Position numbers and translations under genes: made by a program. Below the pieces are notes generated by a model. It was not told the DNA's origin. It made no database searches and saw only the letters and a list, made by a program, of their open reading frames with translations. From Spongiibacter sp. IMCC21906 (lineage in GTDB: Bacteria; Pseudomonadota; Gammaproteobacteria; Pseudomonadales; Spongiibacteraceae), in contig NZ_CP011477.1 in assembly GCF_001010805.1 (NCBI RefSeq), forward strand, positions 496,001 through 560,000: a stretch of DNA of 64,000 nucleotides. The letters are read 5' to 3'. Within the stretch, counting starts at the first letter, position 1; every line of letters begins with the position of its first letter. Shown here piece by piece: positions 61,511-64,000 of this stretch.

Positions 61511-61885
61511 AAGGCGCTCCTGAAGTCGGATAATCGATAAGGTAAATAGTGACTAGAGAGGTCGATGGCGGAGGGCAAAAGTGCAGCGAGGCCGGTGGTC
61601 AGCGATTTTTCCCATGAAGGGTCTCTTATCGAGGTTTTATGCCAGCAATTTTCGGTCCAAAACGTTTGGTTTGCGCTGAGATTTAGTATTTTCGCCCATT
61701 TTATTTATGGGAGGGGCGGCGTTTGTACTGTGGGTGTGGCGTTTTAGGGTTCGCGAGCAGTGGCAAAAGGAACTTGAGCATGTCGGTTTTAGACCAAGTG
61801 GGTAGGCAGCTGCTCCGGAGTGGTGAGTCACTATTGTTATTCTATACTGGAGCAGTGTGTTACACGGGAAGGCAAGGAGTCGGTT
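61511..61885. other. Intergenic region between GSIII and lipoprotein genes
   Basis: A 375-bp gap. It must hold the promoter of the GSIII gene on the minus strand and that of the lipoprotein gene on the plus strand. A 32-codon frame (61707-61805; a hydrophobic start MGGAAFVLWVWRFRVREQW) exists but has no ribosome binding site and is not convincing. I see no sigma-54 -24/-12 element for glnN. Confidence 0.35.
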
Positions 61886-62269
61886 ATGAAAACCATGTTT
61901 AAGTTAATGAGTGTCGCCGCGCTGTGTAGCTTGGTGGCTTGCGCGTCGGGTAATGCCAAGCTCAGTTTTGAAGAACAGCTTGCCAAACGGGAGTACCGCC
62001 AAGGCGAAGAGGTTAAAGAGGTGCATAACTATCGGATTAATGGTTGGAATTATCTGGATGAAAAACATGTGATTTTTAATGCCGGTCCCGGTAGAGATTA
62101 TTTGCTTGCCCTCAAAATTCGCTGCATCGATTTGAGATCGGCGGATACCCTGGGGTTTACCTCAACAAATACTCGTTTGAGCCGTTTTGACAAAGTCGTG
62201 GTAGCCACAGAAACCGGTGACCGCAGCTGCCCCATTGATAAAATCTACGAGCTGGACAAAATTGAATAA
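61886..62269 (+). CDS. DUF6491-like lipoprotein
   Basis: A 127-aa protein with signal MKTMFKLMSVAALCSLVAC, a clear lipobox (LVAC, Cys at 19), hence probably outer-membrane or envelope anchored. The mature part has VHNYRINGWNYLDEKHVIFN, then AGPGRDYLLALKIRC and TGDRSCPIDKIYELD. These fit the DUF6491 group as I remember it, with two or three cysteines. The ATG 61886 has AAGGAG 8 nt upstream. Function unknown. It is followed by the tandem repeat array. Confidence 0.75.
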   Translation: MKTMFKLMSVAALCSLVACASGNAKLSFEEQLAKREYRQGEEVKEVHNYRINGWNYLDEKHVIFNAGPGRDYLLALKIRCIDLRSADTLGFTSTNTRLSRFDKVVVATETGDRSCPIDKIYELDKIE

Positions 62270-62301
62270 GAATGTCGGCTGTGTGGCTGGATTCCGGTGC
62301 G

Positions 62302-62780
62302 GTGGTTTGCTGGATACCGGCTCCGAGGCCGGTGTATAACGACATAGGTGGATCGCTCCTCCCTATGTCATCCCGGACGCGTTGAGCGATCCGGGATCCA
62401 GTTGCTCGATGTTCACGGCAAGCACGGCGTATGTATCACGCTCGGTGGTTTACTGGATACCGGCTCAAGGCCGGTATGACGGTATAAAGGTGTTGCCCAT
62501 CTCTATGTCATCCCGGACGCGTTTAGCGATCCGGGATCCAGTTGCTCGATGTTCACGGCAAGCACGGAGTATGTATTACGCTCGGTGGTTTACTGGATAC
62601 CGGCTCAGGGCCGGTATGACGACATAGGTGCATCGTTCCTCCCTATGTCATCCCGGACGCGTTAGCGATCCGGGATCCAGTTCCTCGATGTTTACGGCAA
62701 GCACGGAGTATGTATCACGCTCGGTGCGTTTGCTGGATACCGGCTAGGAGTCTGGTATGACGACACAAAGGTATCGCGGC
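62302..62780. repeat. 140-bp tandem repeat array with paired palindromes
   Basis: Three units begin CTATGTCATCCCGGACGCGT at 62363, 62503 and 62643, spaced exactly 140 bp, preceded by a partial unit (62302-62362). Each unit has two palindromes: element A, GTCATCCCGGA ... TCCGGGATCCAG, and element B, CTGGATACCGGC ... GCCGGTATGAC. The outer bases are the same in mirrored orientation (CTGGAT and ATGAC), while the stems differ by compensating changes (CCCGG or ACCGG). The intervening sequence GTTCACGGCAAGCACGG is almost invariant. Differences between units are few. Confidence 0.9.
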
Positions 62781-62854
62781 TACAGCGCAGTAGCATAATC
62801 CGGGTCGCCAACGAGGCTGTGGCGCTATAAGCTGGCTTTGTCTTTTTAGTGTGT

Positions 62855-63724
62855 ATGTCTACGCCAATGTCTAATTCTGTTCAAGACTATCAGCGGGTTG
62901 CCGACGCCATCGGTTTTCTCGTTAACCATCGTCAGCAGCAACCTTCGCTAGCGGAATTGGCGAGCCATTGTGGTTTGAGTCCTCAGCATTTTCAGCGATT
63001 GTTTAGTCGCTGGGCGGGCATCAGTCCGAAGCGTTTTTTGCAGCTATTAACAGTGGAGCGCGCCAAGCAGTTGCTTGATGACCATCATGTTTTGGGGCTA
63101 TCGGATGAGCTGGGTTTAAGCAGCGGTTCTCGGTTATACGACCACTTTGTACAGCTTGAGGCAGCAAGCCCCGGCGAGTTCAAGTCGGGTGGGCTGGGTT
63201 TGACTATTGAGTACGCAGTACAGGTCAGCCCCTTTGGCGAGGTATTTATTGCTCGTAGCCCTCGGGGTATTTGTAGTCTGCAATTTTTAGATGCTGGCGG
63301 AGAGGCTGCGGCCTTGCAGGCGCTGGCGACCCAATGGCCCAAAGCGCTTATTTACCATAATCCAACAATAGGGGCTGATGATGTGGCGGCGATTTTTGCC
63401 TCTGGAGTGGCTGCGGGGAAACCTATCTCGTTACATGTTCGCGGCACCAATTTTCAGGTGAGTGTGTGGCGGGCGCTGCTGCGTATTCCACCCTCTCATT
63501 TTGCCAGTTACGGGCAAATTGCCACGGCGCTGGATAAGCCTCGAGCTTCGAGAGCGGTAGGTACGGCAGTGGGTGCAAACCCGATAGCAATGCTCATTCC
63601 CTGCCACCGGGTGATCCAGCAAAGCGGCGCTTTGGGCGGCTACCGCTGGGGCTTAAACAGAAAGCAAGCTATCCATGTCTGGGAAGCAGCTAGAGGAGAT
63701 GGCGAGCGCTCACTCTCTGCTTAA
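62855..63724 (+). CDS. AraC-type HTH / methylated-DNA-protein cysteine methyltransferase
   Basis: A two-domain alkylation repair protein. The AraC-type HTH is at about residues 15-105 (SLAELASHCGLSPQHFQRLF, SPKRFLQLLTVERAKQLL). The MGMT domain is at about 130-285 with the acceptor cysteine motif IPCHRVI and GGYRWGLNRKQ. It lacks the N-terminal Zn-Cys domain of E. coli Ada, so it repairs O6-methylguanine but probably cannot sense methyl phosphotriesters in the same way. Start choices are GTG 62849, ATG 62855 or ATG 62867; ATG 62855 is used here. It is convergent with the next gene, overlapping by 15 nt. Confidence 0.88.
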   Translation: MSTPMSNSVQDYQRVADAIGFLVNHRQQQPSLAELASHCGLSPQHFQRLFSRWAGISPKRFLQLLTVERAKQLLDDHHVLGLSDELGLSSGSRLYDHFVQLEAASPGEFKSGGLGLTIEYAVQVSPFGEVFIARSPRGICSLQFLDAGGEAAALQALATQWPKALIYHNPTIGADDVAAIFASGVAAGKPISLHVRGTNFQVSVWRALLRIPPSHFASYGQIATALDKPRASRAVGTAVGANPIAMLIPCHRVIQQSGALGGYRWGLNRKQAIHVWEAARGDGERSLSA

Positions 63725-64000
63725 TGCCAGTGGTTGCTCGTGGCAGCAGACAAATTGCTCGCTGTTAGTTTGAAAATCCCAGCGTTGGATATGGCATTGG
63801 TGGTGGTCGTTTTGCAGTCGATGCTCTATCACATTGACGGAATTGGCTTGCTGGTCGCGTAGCCGCCATGACAGAGCGGTTCCTGCCTGGGCAGTCCAGC
63901 CGTAACGCTCTGCACCGCTCAGTTTATGCACATAGGGTAAATGAATATGCCCTGCTAGCAGCAAGTCCAATCCGGCATCGACCCAGGTGCTGACGGCTTT
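63710..64000 (-). CDS. Metallophosphoesterase family protein (partial, N-terminus off window)
   Basis: The last 96 codons of a minus-strand gene that runs off the right edge. The fragment begins KAVSTWVDAGLDLLLAGHIH, where AGHIH is the C-terminal metal-ligand motif (GHxH) of calcineurin-like phosphoesterases. It ends HEQPLALSRE at TGA 63712-63710, 15 bp inside the end of the AraC/MGMT gene. The substrate is not known from this part. Confidence 0.75.
   Translation of the reverse strand, partial: KAVSTWVDAGLDLLLAGHIHLPYVHKLSGAERYGWTAQAGTALSWRLRDQQANSVNVIEHRLQNDHHQCHIQRWDFQTNSEQFVCCHEQPLALSRE

Noticed and set aside
61707-61805. 32-codon frame with hydrophobic start between GSIII and the lipoprotein gene
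   Set aside because: No ribosome binding site, short, and not separable from chance; mentioned only within the gap entry.
62382-62627. 81-codon frame inside the tandem array
   Set aside because: Its sequence is a translation of the repeat unit and repeats itself; it is not a gene.
1-64000. Search for CRISPR arrays, rRNA and tRNA genes, integrases and insertion sequences
   Set aside because: No regularly spaced short repeats with unique spacers, no tRNA-like cloverleaf or rRNA stretches, and no transposase or integrase motifs were seen. The only tandem repeat (62302-62780) has 140-bp units without variable spacers.

Overview
The window looks like chromosomal DNA of an aerobic marine gammaproteobacterium. 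I infer the Pseudomonas/Cellvibrio/Spongiibacter neighbourhood from three things: the gene order around the aa3 oxidase cluster, the zur-znuCB/znuA - polA - engB - cytochrome c4 - dsbA order that matches Pseudomonas, and an ectoine operon pointing to a salty habitat. Genes are densely packed, often with ATGA or TAATG overlaps. No rRNA, tRNA, CRISPR array, insertion sequence or integrase was found.

Layout. 1-8060: end of a saccharopine-dehydrogenase-like gene, ergothioneine genes egtB-egtD, a PhzF-family gene, an overlapping minus-strand set (esterase, ZIP transporter, GNAT, small lipoprotein), a CBS protein, pirin and azoR. 8110-19303: an accessory island (hsdM, hsdS, a PD-(D/E)XK-type ORF, an AlbA_2/ATPase ORF, hsdR, two small unknown ORFs) inserted between azoR and a divergent lysR. 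A related 65-bp regulatory sequence lies at both ends. 19310-22220: lysR, a small secreted protein, a MATE exporter. 22785-31574: the complete cytochrome c oxidase cluster with copper and heme A assembly factors. 31607-34600: zinc uptake (znuB, znuC, zur, znuA) with a Zur-like operator. 34636-42452: small secreted protein, polA, a beta-propeller-like protein, a glyoxalase gene broken by an amber codon, a REP-like inverted pair, engB, cytochromes c5 and c4, dsbA. 42546-48804: an ATP-grasp / inactive transglutaminase-7TM / aspartic-protease triad, photolyase with a YbgA-type partner, and a second c5 cytochrome as a lipoprotein. 48818-55758: ectR divergent from ectA-ectB-ectC-ask, then a membrane TPR protein and an SSS symporter. 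55821-64000: an unknown protein, a BASS transporter, a DUF2059 protein, a RIO kinase, type III glutamine synthetase, a lipoprotein, a 140-bp tandem array, an AraC/MGMT alkyl repair protein and the end of a metallophosphoesterase gene.

Most of the window is core metabolism and respiration. The most unusual region is the island at 8-19 kb: a type I restriction-modification operon that carries two extra enzyme-like genes between hsdS and hsdR and two uncharacterised genes after hsdR. Its hsdS contains a palindromic in-frame insertion, and the whole island splits an otherwise typical lysR/azoR-pirin divergon. Other points worth attention are the ectA start region, the two extra genes closing the ectoine operon, the PhzF homologue without its usual catalytic glutamate, and the repeat array at 62.3-62.8 kb.
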